Assembly: GCA_010093605.1 (NCBI GenBank)
Contig: MU004187.1
Span: forward strand, 625,383 to 689,382
Length of the DNA stretch: 64,000 nucleotides
DNA from: Lophium mytilinum
Lineage: Eukaryota; Ascomycota; Dothideomycetes; Mytilinidiales; Mytilinidiaceae
Direction: 5' to 3'
The notes under the pieces are model-generated. The model saw only the letters and a list, made by a program, of their open reading frames with translations, searched no databases and was not told the origin of the DNA. Below are positions 1-11,358 of this stretch, in pieces. A program made the translations under genes and the position numbers. Each line of letters opens with the position of its first letter. The first letter of the stretch is position 1.

Positions 1-1771
1 CCAAAGCCCGCTTTTGAAGAAAATGCTGGCGCGCGTCCTCAAGGACTACCCGGGAGTAACTGCCGGTCTGGCTCGCCTAGAATTCTCTGGAAAGTTCGAG
101 CCCATTATCCATCGCTGGACGGAACTGAGAGATGCTATCGAGAAGCTCGGTGATGACACTGATGATGACAAGAAGACCAAGGAGCATGCCGAGCTCTTCT
201 ACAACTTGCTCAAGACTGAATTCAAGTCCATGATTGATACATCTCAGGACATGAAGTCGAAAGGTGTCATGACTTACGAGCATCTGTGGACACTATTCCA
301 GCCCGGTTCAACCGTCTATGCCCGCCAGGACGGCCAAGAGACTGCCATGAAGCTACATGAGACCAAGTATGGAGCAGATCGAAATGGCAATCCCTGCTTC
401 TGGCTGACCTGCAAATACGTTGACTGGGATGGTGCTAAATTCGGCTCCAACAAGTTAAACCTCTCCATCCCGCTTTACTCTGGCACTCGGCATATCAACC
501 AACTTCCCGTGTATCCTCTGGAAAACCACCATGAGAAGGATGCGCTCCGTACTCGTTTGATCGAGCGAGGAGCAAAGGCCGAGACTCTCGCTGGTTCGCA
601 CTACAAGTCGTATCATGGAATCGGATGGAAGCGAGGGACTTTCGGCACGAAGGACAAGTACAACATCAAAAGCCGGATCGTCATTGACACCTACGGATGG
701 AACCGTTTTAACCCCAGTTATGCCATTTTCGTCGCGCCACTCAACCAGAAGGACCCCGTAGGCGGCGTCATTGGCGAAGGCAGCGACGACGGAGGGGGGG
801 ATGACGATGTTTACGACGCCGATGCTGATGACAGCGGTATGCCGATGGATGGTCAATTCGCAGACGAAGACGACTCAACCAAACGCCAGCCTCTTACCAC
901 CGAACAAAAACTCATCTGTACCCCTCTGATTCGCGGCTACTCGCTGAAAACAAAGATGTGGCTCAATTTCTTTGTCAATTGTGTTCAGGAAATCGAATGG
1001 CAGACGGGTGCTTTCGACAGCTTGGTCCTGCCATCCAACCAAAAGGAACTGATCCTAGGCTTCACCGAGTCGCAGCGCAAATTCAAAGAATCGTTCGACG
1101 ACGTCATCGAAGGCAAGGGCAAGGGCATCATCCTTCTGCTTTGCGGACCTCCTGGTGTGGGAAAGACGCTTACTGCCGAGTCTGTCGCTGAAGAGATGAA
1201 AGTTCCGCTGTACATGATGAGCGCTGGTGATCTAGGTCTCGATCCTCGAAGCGTTGAGACCAAGCTGCAGAATATCCTGGAAATGTGCACGAAATGGAAC
1301 GCCATCCTCCTCCTCGATGAGGCCGATGTCTTCCTCGAACAGCGCTCTCTTCACGAGTTGGAGCGAAACAAGCTCGTGTCTATCTTCCTGCGCATACTAG
1401 AGTACTACGAGGGTATCATGTTCTTGACTACGAACCGTGTGCAGACGTTCGATCCGGCGTTCCAGTCGCGGATCCACATCTCTCTAGACTATCCGGAGCT
1501 CTCTATCGACTCTCGCAAGATGGTGTGGAAGAACTTCCTTGGAGGCTCACAGCAAAAGAACACCGTCACCGACCGCCAACTTGATCAGCTGTCGCTCATG
1601 AACATGAACGGGAGACAGATCAAGAACGTATTGAAGACCGCACAGTTACTTGCTAGCCGGAAGGATGCCTCGTTGAGCTACGAGCATGTCATGACGGTGC
1701 TGGATGTTACACAGCATCTTCACAACAGCACGCAGGAGAATGAGAGAACTCGAGCAAGCATCTTCTGCTAG
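1..1771 (+). CDS. AAA+ ATPase with N-terminal DUF7025-like region (5' partial)
   Basis: This is the 3' part of a fungal AAA+ ATPase. The reading frame is already open at base 2 and the first residues (QSPLLKKMLARVLKDYPG) are mid-protein family sequence, so the start lies before the window. About the first 260 visible residues look like the DUF7025-type region that precedes this ATPase class. A very acidic linker (about 775-880, DDGGGDDD) follows, then the ATPase domain: Walker A GPPGVGKT at 1145-1168, Walker B ILLLDEAD near 1300-1326, a sensor-like LTTNR near 1425-1440, and a C-terminal lid. Such proteins probably remodel other proteins, but substrates of this subfamily are unknown to me. No intron is visible in this part and the stop is TAG at 1769-1771. 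The family call is confident; the cellular role is not known. Confidence 0.9.
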   Translation, partial: QSPLLKKMLARVLKDYPGVTAGLARLEFSGKFEPIIHRWTELRDAIEKLGDDTDDDKKTKEHAELFYNLLKTEFKSMIDTSQDMKSKGVMTYEHLWTLFQPGSTVYARQDGQETAMKLHETKYGADRNGNPCFWLTCKYVDWDGAKFGSNKLNLSIPLYSGTRHINQLPVYPLENHHEKDALRTRLIERGAKAETLAGSHYKSYHGIGWKRGTFGTKDKYNIKSRIVIDTYGWNRFNPSYAIFVAPLNQKDPVGGVIGEGSDDGGGDDDVYDADADDSGMPMDGQFADEDDSTKRQPLTTEQKLICTPLIRGYSLKTKMWLNFFVNCVQEIEWQTGAFDSLVLPSNQKELILGFTESQRKFKESFDDVIEGKGKGIILLLCGPPGVGKTLTAESVAEEMKVPLYMMSAGDLGLDPRSVETKLQNILEMCTKWNAILLLDEADVFLEQRSLHELERNKLVSIFLRILEYYEGIMFLTTNRVQTFDPAFQSRIHISLDYPELSIDSRKMVWKNFLGGSQQKNTVTDRQLDQLSLMNMNGRQIKNVLKTAQLLASRKDASLSYEHVMTVLDVTQHLHNSTQENERTRASIFC

Positions 1772-3078
1772 ATGCTATAGCGATTTAAGTAGATTGACGT
1801 TAGTCTTTGTTGGTTGAGGGATTTTCTTCTCTCCTGACAAATGATGTTTGTGCATATAGACCCATTGTTTTCTTTGGTGTGTTCTCTCCTTAAGTGTTTC
1901 CTGGCCATATTTCTTCTACTGGGTGTCTCATGCCGGTCCGGCGTCGGCTTCATGGCGCTCGGGTTTTCTGGAGCTTTCAGACAGTAGTATACGAAGAAAT
2001 GAATCAACACATGAACATACATAAAGGACACGATGCCTTCAGTGAAAGTTATAAATGCGTGATTGATCTACCAATACCCTTGTACCTCAATAGGTTAGCG
2101 TGGTTGCCAAGCCTCAATTCCAAATGCACAGTCAGTTCCTCGTCAGCTTACCACCGCCATCTTTATCAATTCAACGTTATTTGCCATAACCTGCCCACGA
2201 CTGTTCCTTTGGGCGATCAGGATCCGCGGAGATGTCAAGATCCTGGTTGTACACGGCAGAGCCTGTTCGTGAGGACGACGCCTTTCACGCTTTTTTATGT
2301 TTGATCTATCTATTCCATGATACGTTACCCTCACTGTTCACAGCGTGCTATGCTTCCGGAAGCAACTGGCCTCACACAACGCCAGACCGGAGAGCTCGAC
2401 CTGAGCTTCATGATCGTCTTAATTTGAGAGCATGTCCTGGGTCATAGCGAACCCCAGTTTTCACATCTCGTCATTCCTTCCTAGTAGATCATCATCTCCG
2501 AGAGCCGACTGCCATTAGCAGTGCCAGTATGCCATAAACACATATTAACCATCTCTACTAGAACGAAACCATGTTTTGGCCGAAGGTTCTTCCAAATCCT
2601 TCGCACTTAGCTAGCTGACTGAAGCGCATTATTCAGCCTTTCCTCGGGGGCACCCCTGTCTACCCTGAAGTCCGCCCTGCTTCTGCTCGTTAGGTGTGGG
2701 GAGGTTGTACATTAGCTCGTGACTTGCGCGTAGAGGGTGTAGCATGAATTGCTTACAAGCAGAACTTTCCCCTGTGCACCTAAGCACCACTGCCGGGTAT
2801 TTCCAGGCGACATGATTTCCAAATATTATACGCGATACGAGCACGGGTGTACGACAATGACAATTTAATCTCGTCCGCAGATCTGCCGGGGTTCTCGAAG
2901 GATCTTTGAAGACTATATATACAGTGCCTCCACCTAATTGTCAAATACTATTATCAGAAGGCCATCTAGCACAGAGAACTTCATTTCTCTACGCCATACG
3001 GATTCGCGGCTTTACCTGATCGTCGGAAACCGCAGCAAAGCTTCCCAAGTTTTCTGATCAATCAAATACGGGAAAACA
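1772..3078. other. intergenic region
   Basis: This 1.3 kb stretch lies between two genes in the same direction. Open frames of 60-136 codons occur on both strands, but none has a family motif, a signal peptide or consistent splice signals. The last 200 bp should hold the promoter of the secreted hydrolase that follows. I see nothing else in it. Confidence 0.6.
2914..2921 (+). promoter_or_regulatory. TATA box of the secreted hydrolase gene
   Basis: TATATATA lies 158 bp before the ATG at 3079, in the orientation of the gene. A 5' leader of about 120-130 nt would follow, which is normal for fungi. The call is by motif and distance only. Confidence 0.5.
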
Positions 3079-4437
3079 ATGGCCGCCTTCCTTGCTGTCG
3101 CTATCCTCGCTGCGATTTCGCACTCGAATCCCACCAACGCAAACTCCGTTTCTTTCGCGGCTGAGTATCGCCATCCTCCTAACGGCGTGTGTGTCGACTA
3201 TACCGTTAAGCAAGAGATAACTTCTACCAACTACATATGGGCGTTGGAAAAGTTCAAGAGCAACTTTGATACGATCGATTTCATTACAGACATCGCGAGA
3301 AAGGACAGCAAAACCGCCTTTCATCCCGTTCGCAGTAACACAAAGAATGAAACAAAAACCTACGAGGTTTCAGCCACGTTCTGCTCGCCAAAGAAGGCAA
3401 CCGCCGGAAAGGTGAACACTGTCTTACTTGCTACCCATGGTCTGGGATACGATAGACGGTATGTATCCCGAAATTCCATTCTGTTTCGCTTCATGCTGAT
3501 CTCTCATTAGGTACTGGGCCTCTTCGTGGAAGCCGGAGGATTACAGCTTCGCCGATTTCGCTCTCGACAAGGGATACTCAGTCTTCTTCTACGACAGACT
3601 CGGGGTCGGAAAATCGGAAACGTATGTTAAGGCCAATGACTTCTTATAACAAGGCCTATCTACTCACGAGAATCAGCGTCTCTGGCTACGAAAACCAAGG
3701 ATCAATCCAAGTTGCTTTACTGGAACGCCTTGTTGAGCTTGTTCGCGCAGGTAGATACACAGGCGCCATAGGCAAGCCCAAGAACATTGTCCTTGTGGGC
3801 CATTCGTTTGGGTCTTTCATGTCCGCTGCACTCATTAATGATCAGCCCAAACTTGTGGATGGTAAGTCACTCGGAAACATCTCAATCCCATCTCACCTCT
3901 ACGGTGCTAATGAGATCACCCACAGGCGTTGTACTCACGGGAATTGCCTATCCGAATGCGACCGATCTGGCCGGCCCTGATTCCGCATGGAGCTTGGAAA
4001 CTTTCGCCGCCCGCATTGCTCGTTTCCAGGACAAGAAGTGGTCGAAACTCGACACTGGCTATCTCAACTTCGCCGATATATACTCACACGTCAACGGTTT
4101 CTTCAAGGCGCCTAACTATGATATGCCAACAGTCGAATACGCACAGGCGATTGCACAACCATTCGCAGCGCTCGAGTTTGTATCGTTACAGCTATTCAAA
4201 TTAGATTCTCCAACTTTCAGAGGGCCAGTGATGGTCACGGCTGGAGAGAATGACCTCCTCTTGTGTGGAGGAGAGTGCAAGAGCACGTTTAGTAGCGGTG
4301 TTGCTGAGCAAGCTTTCAAAGGTGCAAAGGATTTGAACCTCTATGTCCACCCTGGAGCAGGTCATGGCGTCAACTTTGGTTTCAACGCGACTGTGTTCTA
4401 CGGAAAGATCACGGAATTCCTCGACAAGAACTTCTAG
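3079..4437 (+). CDS. secreted alpha/beta hydrolase
   Basis: This gene encodes a 395-residue serine hydrolase, probably secreted. I join exons 3079-3458, 3511-3621, 3677-3861 and 3926-4437; all three introns (52, 55 and 64 nt) start GTA(T/A)GT and end AG, and the phases fit. The start MAAFLAVAILAA gives a signal-peptide-like hydrophobic segment. The oxyanion-side motif THGLGYDRRYW spans the first intron. The nucleophile elbow is GHSFGS in exon 3, the acid is probably the Asp of GENDLLL, and the base is the His of GAGHGVNF. Paired cysteines near CGGEC fit an extracellular protein. Similar fungal proteins of this size are annotated as alpha/beta hydrolases without a known substrate. No promoter element beyond a TATA box can be read. 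Confidence 0.85.
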
Positions 4438-5299
4438 GTGTGTGAAACCTGAGAAGCTTTCAAGTCCTTTGTGGTGAGCAAATTAAACGAGGATATCTGC
4501 AGACCCCACGGGGTATGATGCGACTATCGAGAATAGAGGGGCGAGGGTCAAGATGACCGGATTAATTAGATTTGAGTAGCTTTCACTTTGATAAAGTCAC
4601 TAGTTTTTCATCCATATATATTTTACTTCATTTCATTCTCGACACTACCACCACCCTTCTTCATTCTAGCAGTCTACACCATTGAAGACCGACCATTGAC
4701 ACATCAGAATACTAACATCGCTCGTTCGCAGTACCTGAAGCCCGGGGTATCAAAGTACAAAATTAAAAGAACCAAAAGGCAAGAAAGGAAAACCCGCAAA
4801 GGCGTCAATACCCTGTCTCACAGGCCGGCACTCTACCGGGGATCTCGAGCCTGTACCGATCACGGCAGGACCCTTCTCCTTCCCTGGGACTAGCTAACAG
4901 CTAAGACTCTGTCAGGAGTCTTTTGCAACTGGCTCTAGATATCCCCCCACATCACGGGAGACCCTCTCTCCTTTAAACCAAACCGCCTGATGCAGATACT
5001 CATACTCCGACCATGCATCCTGACATCCCGACTCTCGACATCGTGTCGACATACACGAGCTCTTCGCATGATCTTTTCGAACCCCTCCTGTCCAGTCTAC
5101 TCCGCAAATTCTTGAAGTCATCGCCGAAGATTTTTTTTTGTTGTTTTTTTGAAATTTTGCGCCACCATTCCCTGTGTGGTCTGTTCCGGTTCACAGGCGT
5201 TTTTTTGGTTTTTGCTGGATATCTCTTTTGTGATGTGGTTTTCCCCAGGCCTTGCGACCCGGCCCCACTTTGGCGCAGCTTTGCATGCTTGAGCTACTC
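4438..5299. other. intergenic region between convergent genes
   Basis: Two genes end facing each other here. The region contains homopolymer T runs near 5131-5148 and no convincing gene. A 101-codon open frame at 4588-4893 begins with a hydrophobic stretch but has no other support. The open frame running into 5300 and beyond on the plus strand is the serine-rich antisense of the acidic tail of the next gene. Confidence 0.6.
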
Positions 5300-8200
5300 C
5301 TACAGCTCATCTTCAAGATCTTCCGAACTAGACTCATCTTCCGAGCTAGAATCATCTTCCGAAGTCTCCGTGTCTGTCTCAGACTCTTCCGATGATTCCG
5401 TGTCGGTCTCAGACTCCGTCTCCGTGTCTGTTTCGCTGTCTGTTTCGCTGTCGGTTTCGCTGTCGGTTTCGCTGTCGGTCTCCACATCCTCCGAATCGGG
5501 TGCATCCAACATCTCGATATCATCATCATTTCCGTGGACACCGGAGTCCTCACCCCTGTCTTCGACGCCTAATCTACTCTCAATAGAGCCTTTCTCGCGA
5601 CTCTCTTCTGCGCCTGAACCCTCCTCATTGGACTCCTCACTTAAATCTATTTTTAGACCCCAGTCGTAGTTTCTGAGGTCATGCATCTTATTCCTATGTT
5701 TGATCGTCGCCTTAGAAATCCTAGGACGCGCAATATCCTGAGGCTCGGCATGTTTTTTCTGCCCTGCCTGCTCCATGAGGAGGTCATTCCTCTGCTTAAA
5801 AAACTCAGTCGTCCCCCTTTTGACGCCTGAAACCCGCGTATTTCGCGCTCGACGGATTGGCCTTCCTGGGCGAGGAGTGCCCGGGCGAGGGAAGTGGAGG
5901 GACCCGGAGTAGGTCGAGTGGCGCAAGAGTCCGGTCGAAAGCTGGCGCGGGGGTTGTAGGGGAGGTCGGTACTGACGGACGTCCCACATGGCGAGGCGGA
6001 ATCTACGCTCGATTTCTGCTCTGTGTGCATCCCCCACGGGCTCAGAAGCTGGCGGAGCTTGGGTATCTGCGGGCATTGAGCTAGGGGGGAGGATTCGGCG
6101 CTTCTTGCTCTGCGCCTCTACGATGTGATCTTGGCCCCGCTTCTGGAGTGGAGTAGCAACTGCCTGGTTGTTATCGTTGTCATGGTCGTCATCATCGTTG
6201 TCCTCACTGCCCTCGCTCTCCTCGCTAGAGTACCAAGAGGCCGGGACAGAGAGAGAGGGAAAGAACGAGAGACAAGAAACATCAGAGTCTTCTTCACTCG
6301 TATCGATTTCCTCATAGTTGCTTTGTGTGGCCGGAGCCTGCAAAGCCAAAGCTGCTAAGCCCCTGTCAGGGCGCATAGGCGGAAATACGTCTTCTGGACC
6401 TTGGAAAGGATGCGGACGCCCTGAAGTGCGGACAGGCCTAGTAAAAGTCTGCAAATGGCGAGGACGAAGTAAACTACTGGGCCTATTATAGAAGTCGTTT
6501 GTGTTGTGGTTATCCCGGTTGCCCGTATTCCGGGATAGCGTTTCTGGAGGGTCTCCTGACTCTGGGCTATTCGCACCGTTGTCGGGGATAAATCGAGAGT
6601 TCCCGTCGTCGTCGTCGACAACTAACTTCACTGGTGAACCAGCATATGGATCCGACGGGTCATCGTCTCGAATGTCTCTTAGGGTAGGGTTTCTTGGTGG
6701 TGGTGACTCTTCATGGTCACTGTCCTCGACACCATCATCTTCCTCGTGGCTCTCTCCGACATCACCGTCTTCCTTGATGCCAGCCTCTTCAATTTCGGTC
6801 TGCGATGCCGGCGCGGCCGCACTCGTCGACTGGTTGTTCTGGGTTGAGCGTTTACTTATCTCCATGTCCAAATCGTCGACGATGGAGTATCCCTCAGCCA
6901 CATCAGCTGCCGATTCTACGCCGCCGGACAGACACTGGAAACTAAGGTCCATGTCCGTATGTTCCCCATCGCCACCAAAATCGGAATCATTGTCTGAATC
7001 TGCACTGAATGTGCTGCTGTCCCCGCTAATCTCCGCTTTCTCAGTCTCGACCTCGCTGTCGACACCATCGTCTTCCTCGATGCCCATCTCTTCAAGTTCG
7101 GTCTGCTCTACGGTCTGCGATGCCGGCGCGGCCGCATCCGTCGGCTGGGTGCTTCGGGTCGAGCTTTCGCCCACCTCCATATTCGAGTTGTCGACGAGAG
7201 TCCTGAAACTCTCGTCAGGGTCTTCAGTGACGATCGAATAGCCCTCAGCTACGTCAGCCGACTCTTCTACGCCGCCGGACAGATACTGGAAACTGTATTC
7301 CCGCTCTGGAACTTCTTCATCGCGATCGAAATCAGATTCATCATCTGAGTCCGAACTGAGACTGCTGCTCTCGTGGCTCGTTTCCGCTTTCTCAGTCTCG
7401 CTCTCCCTATCTGACTCGCTGTCCCTATTCGACACATAGTCAAATGCGTCAGGGACTGGAGCCTCGTCTGTGCCGCGATCTAAGACTAGAGCACCCTCAC
7501 CAGTCTGAATAGGCGGCGCCTCGATGACAGGCATCTCAAAACGCCAGCCGCCAGGCGGAGGCCTGCGGTCAGGATACTCCATTACATGATCATACACCCG
7601 CGGCGCCGGCCATGGTGTATCTACCGGCAGCGCAGTTTCGGGATTATAGTCGAGCGGACCCGGGTTCCAGGTCCCTGCAGCCACGGCTTCAAGATACTTC
7701 GCGTGGAGAGCGGCGCGCTCGATGCGGGCTTGCGCGATCATGTCCTCTGATAAGGCGCGGCCTGTATTGGCTACGGCGGGTGGGGTATAGCTCGTACTAT
7801 TGCGCGACGAGCGATTCCGTGTCTGTTCTAGGTTCTCTAGAGTCCTTCGTGGGGGAGGGGGCTGGGTTCTGAGCCTCTTCGGAGGAGACTCGGTGGCGTC
7901 GTTGCTTTTTCGTGACTCGTTTTCCCTAGGTCTCTTCCGAGAGGAGGCGGAGGCCCCGTCGGCAGGCTGGGTCGAGTCGCCTTCTGGGTTGTTGGCAGGT
8001 GTGGTTGGAGGAGGCGGTTTGATCGCATCATCATGCGTGCTCGTCTCGTTTTCCCGAGAGACTTTGCGAGAAGGCTCTGCTGTAGTTTGAGGGATTTCGC
8101 CTCCAGCGACGGTAAGAGGAGCGAGGGTTGGAGTGTAGCTGTTGCTAGACTGTCCTGGCTGATGTGAGATAAATGGGCGGTAGTCCAAAACACCAACATC

Positions 8201-10379
8201 ACTCGGCGCACGAGGCCGGGCTGCATTCTGAGTAGTCGCCGGTTGGGTCGAAGGTAGGGCAGTCTGTGCACCAATAGATGGCGCAGTCTCTTCAGGCTTC
8301 TTAGCTTCCCTAAGTCTTTTCTCCGGCGCAGATGTGGGACTGGTCACAGGAGGATGCCCCCTGGAGTCTGGGTCCAACAATCTTCTCATCCGGACGTGCT
8401 CCTGAACGTCCCAGTCAAACAAGATCGGCTCAACCGTTCCAGGGATCAGCTGGAGCGTTTCTCTAACAACTTTTGGCCGCTTTTGCCGCGGCATATATGG
8501 TGGAAGTCGAGGACGCGGGCGAGGCAATAGCTCGTCGAGGGGGACATAAACATCCTGCAACTCCTCCGCATTACGGCGCTGATTCCTAAAGTTGTCTCGA
8601 TGGAAATCAGCCACGAGATCGTCGCCATTCATGGGTACCGGGTTGGAAGTGGTGGGAGGGTCTTGCGGGTGCGAGTGAGCTTGCAAATCTCTACCTCCAG
8701 CTTCTTGATCTGCAGTCTCTTGAACAGAGGTTGACGGCTGAGCCTGCGATCCGACATCTGAATCAAATACCACTCCATCAGTGTTTCCGATTGGCGCATT
8801 ACCAGTGGGCTGACGATCAGAAGGTGCTGGGGCACCTTCAGGAGCCGACTGCACTGGAGAATCCATATCTTGGCCTTCCTGATCCTGGCTTTCCTGTTCA
8901 GGACTCGAAGGATCGTCTACGATTTGAGGCGCATCCTGGGATGAACCTCCAGGCTGGACAATATCGAAGTCAACCACCGTGGTATTAGGCGGTTCGATGC
9001 CAGCGTCAAGAGTGCTTTCTGACTGTGACGGGGCCAGAATATCTGCCTCTTCACCATCGCGATCTACATCATCTTCCAACGGGACTGAAGCGTGGTCTGG
9101 AAAATGATGGGGTTTCTGGGTATGGCTGTCAGAAGCCTCGATATCGGGTTCTGCGGCCATCTGGTCTGCACCGTCATTCGCGTCTATGCGCTGTCTCTTG
9201 GCTGCGTGACTATCGTCTAGTGAAGTGCTTCTCGTGGCGCGATTCTGAGGAGGATGTTGTTGCGCCGGAACGCTGTGAGCTTGTCTAGGACTAGCAGTAC
9301 CCGCTGTCGACATTGCGTCCGACTTCCTCTTGCGGGTATTGTTGCCTTCAGTGACAGGAGACTTGTCGGTGCTGAGGGTTGTCGTCTGTTGAACGACGTC
9401 TTGGGGTGGAACAACGCTTGACGTCGCTGCCTCATCGACAACATCAGTTGACAACAGTTGTACATCCTCTCCTTCCGGGGTGGTTGGAGTGAGAGCATCT
9501 TCGGCGGTGAGCTCAGGGGCTTCCCGCTCAGCGTCGTTACCCGCTTCCACATCATGGGACACCTTCGCCGACTTCTTCGCTTTAGGGGCCTTCTTCTTCA
9601 CAGCAGCCGACGCGGCGACAGCAAAAGCAGCTTCTGCGGCAGCTCGTGCCGTATTGCGAGCCGCAAGCCGATCTTGTCGAGTTTGCGCCGCGGTTTTGGT
9701 AACCCGCGCTGGCTGCTGTCCTACAGGTTTCTTTGCCTTAGTAGCTACCTGCTTCTTTGGAGGTGCCTTCGCGGTTGCCTTCTTCGCTGGATGCTTCCTC
9801 TTTGGAGCCGCGCTGGTCGACTCTGCAGCTTGCTCCGGTGAAGGGGCGGCCTGCTTCGCCTGCCGGTCCGCGATTCGTTTTGATGTTCGGGTAGGTTGCA
9901 CGTCTGCAACTTTCCGTGCGGCGTATACGATGAGGGTCCTGGAGGTATTTGCTAGCTGTTCTCTTGCTAGCCTCTCCGCGGCATTCCTCCAAACGGTGTC
10001 CCAGAACTTTTCGATGGGCTCTGCAGAATCTAGGCGGCGGGGTCCGAGTGAATCAATGTAGATGTTCGAGCCGGAGGCAGCCTGTTGATCGATGTGTTAG
10101 CAATAGAGTAAGTTAAGGGAGGAGGTGTATGTGACTTACTTTGGAGGAGCTTCCGTTGAGCTCGGCGTGGTCAAGGTCAGGCATGGCTGCCTCGGTGTCT
10201 TCGATAATAGTACCAGTCGGTGCGCTCAGCATTGCAAAAGTCGGAGTGGATTCTTGAGGCGCAAACTCTGGAAGAGGTGAAAGATTGTTGGAGAAGACTA
10301 GAGGTGGATGGTTGCATGGCGAAATGCCAGCCAGGTCGCCGCCGCCACCAGGAGGTGGATTCGAGCAGCCCCCTTCCAT
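5300..10379 (-). CDS. large, mostly disordered nuclear-type protein with acidic tail
   Basis: This gene encodes a protein of 1,673 residues that I do not recognise. Exon 1 is 10379-10140 and exon 2 is 10081-5300; the intron between them has GTAAGT and CAG ends. A second in-frame ATG (MPDLDH, at 10184) is a possible start. The only compact-looking part is about residues 80-145 (YIDSLGPRRLDSAEPIEKF and what follows). After it comes a Lys/Ala/Pro-rich stretch like histone H1 (AKKATAKAPPKK), then about 1,400 residues rich in Ser, Pro, Glu and Asp with short basic patches (KRPRENES, PPKRLRTQ). Around residues 930-1140 lies a tandem duplication, and the C-terminus is an ETDS-type acidic repeat ending EDLEDEL. 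The composition suggests a chromatin or nuclear protein, but this is inference only. No catalytic motif is visible. Confidence 0.75.
5425..5484 (-). repeat. 12-bp coding minisatellite (ETDS repeats)
   Basis: Five tandem 12-bp units of the type TGTCGGTTTCGC on the plus strand encode (ETDS)n in the acidic tail of the large protein. The unit length is a multiple of three, so copy-number changes would keep the frame. The units differ at one or two bases. Confidence 0.85.
6780..7400 (-). repeat. tandem duplication of about 105-117 codons inside the large gene
   Basis: Two adjacent coding segments are copies. Shared marks are the DNA around 6801 and 7116 (encoding AAAPASQT), around 6921 and 7272 (encoding LSGGVE), and around 7032 and 7384 (encoding ETEKAE). 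The offset grows from 315 to about 352 bp because one copy has an extra dozen codons. Both copies carry LSGGV, SADVAEGYSIV and AAAPASQT. Confidence 0.8.
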
Positions 10380-11358
10380 GACTAGAGAGTGAACTGATTT
10401 TATTCTTGCTGGTGGAAGCTTTAGAGGGCAAAGTATGATGGATGAGGTGGATCGTGACGAGCGAAGTCACGGTGGGTAGTGAGGTGGGAGATGAAAGTAG
10501 CTGCAGGTCTGAAGTCGACGGGCGAGGCAAAGGTAACAACAACATCAAGTTGTGGAAAAACAAAAGGCCGACGAAAGCGAGCCAGGAGTGATTGAAAGTG
10601 TCGTAGTGACGTCAGGGGGTTTGGCCTTTGGGAGGATGTATTCACCAACTCAAGCTTTGCTCTTGTGAGACCTAACTGAATGCTGGCGACAACATCTTTT
10701 GAAAGTAGTAGTATATGTTACTGATCTTGAGGTAGATGAAGTCTGAATAGGGGGTACACTTATACTCATAGTAAGGAGAACGTTCACTGTCTGGTCTGGG
10801 GGTTCAGGGCAAGTGAACAAATGCGACGCCCGTTTACAATCACTGTAACAAGTTCTAGAAAGACCTACAGAATCACAAAGAAATAGAACATACCGGTGAC
10901 CTACTAGGTTTAGGTTGTTTTACTGACCCAAAGAATTGAACAGTCCGGGTAGAAGTTCTCGCTTTGAAGGAAAGACGATCGAGCGCAAATCTTTACGTAT
11001 ATAAGAGTACAGTACTACACTATAAATCTAGAGACACGAATCTGTCACTGCTTAGCTTCAATTTTGCATACTCGACGCCACTGTAGGGGATAGCCTGACA
11101 GCTGAGCAGCCATTTAGTCAAAAGGCAGTCTAATCCACACTGTTAAGAACTCGAAGATGCCCTTGAGTCTCCGAAATCCTATGGGGGTACCCCAAGCAGT
11201 GTCGAACTAGTGTGCAACAACGTGTAGTAAATGTAGCCTGTCTAGACGACGTATCCCCTGAATTGATCATTCCTATCACCGTTCTGTCTACATCCGGAAT
11301 GAAGACGCGCTAAAGGCATTTGATCCATATGATGATTTTTCTCCGAGAAGCATAAAAT
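10380..11358. other. intergenic region
   Basis: This stretch holds the upstream region of the large disordered protein and the 3' flank of the transporter gene. Open frames upstream of 10380 on the minus strand do not continue the protein. I see no further gene. Confidence 0.6.

Noticed and set aside
4588-4893. 101-codon frame with a hydrophobic start, possible secreted protein
   Set aside because: It lies in an AT-rich convergent spacer, has no cleavage-site-like end of the hydrophobic run and only one cysteine.
5013-5669. 218-codon plus-strand frame with long Ser/Val repeats
   Set aside because: It is the antisense of the ETDS acidic tail and of the 3' flank of the large gene; the repeats come from the 12-bp minisatellite.
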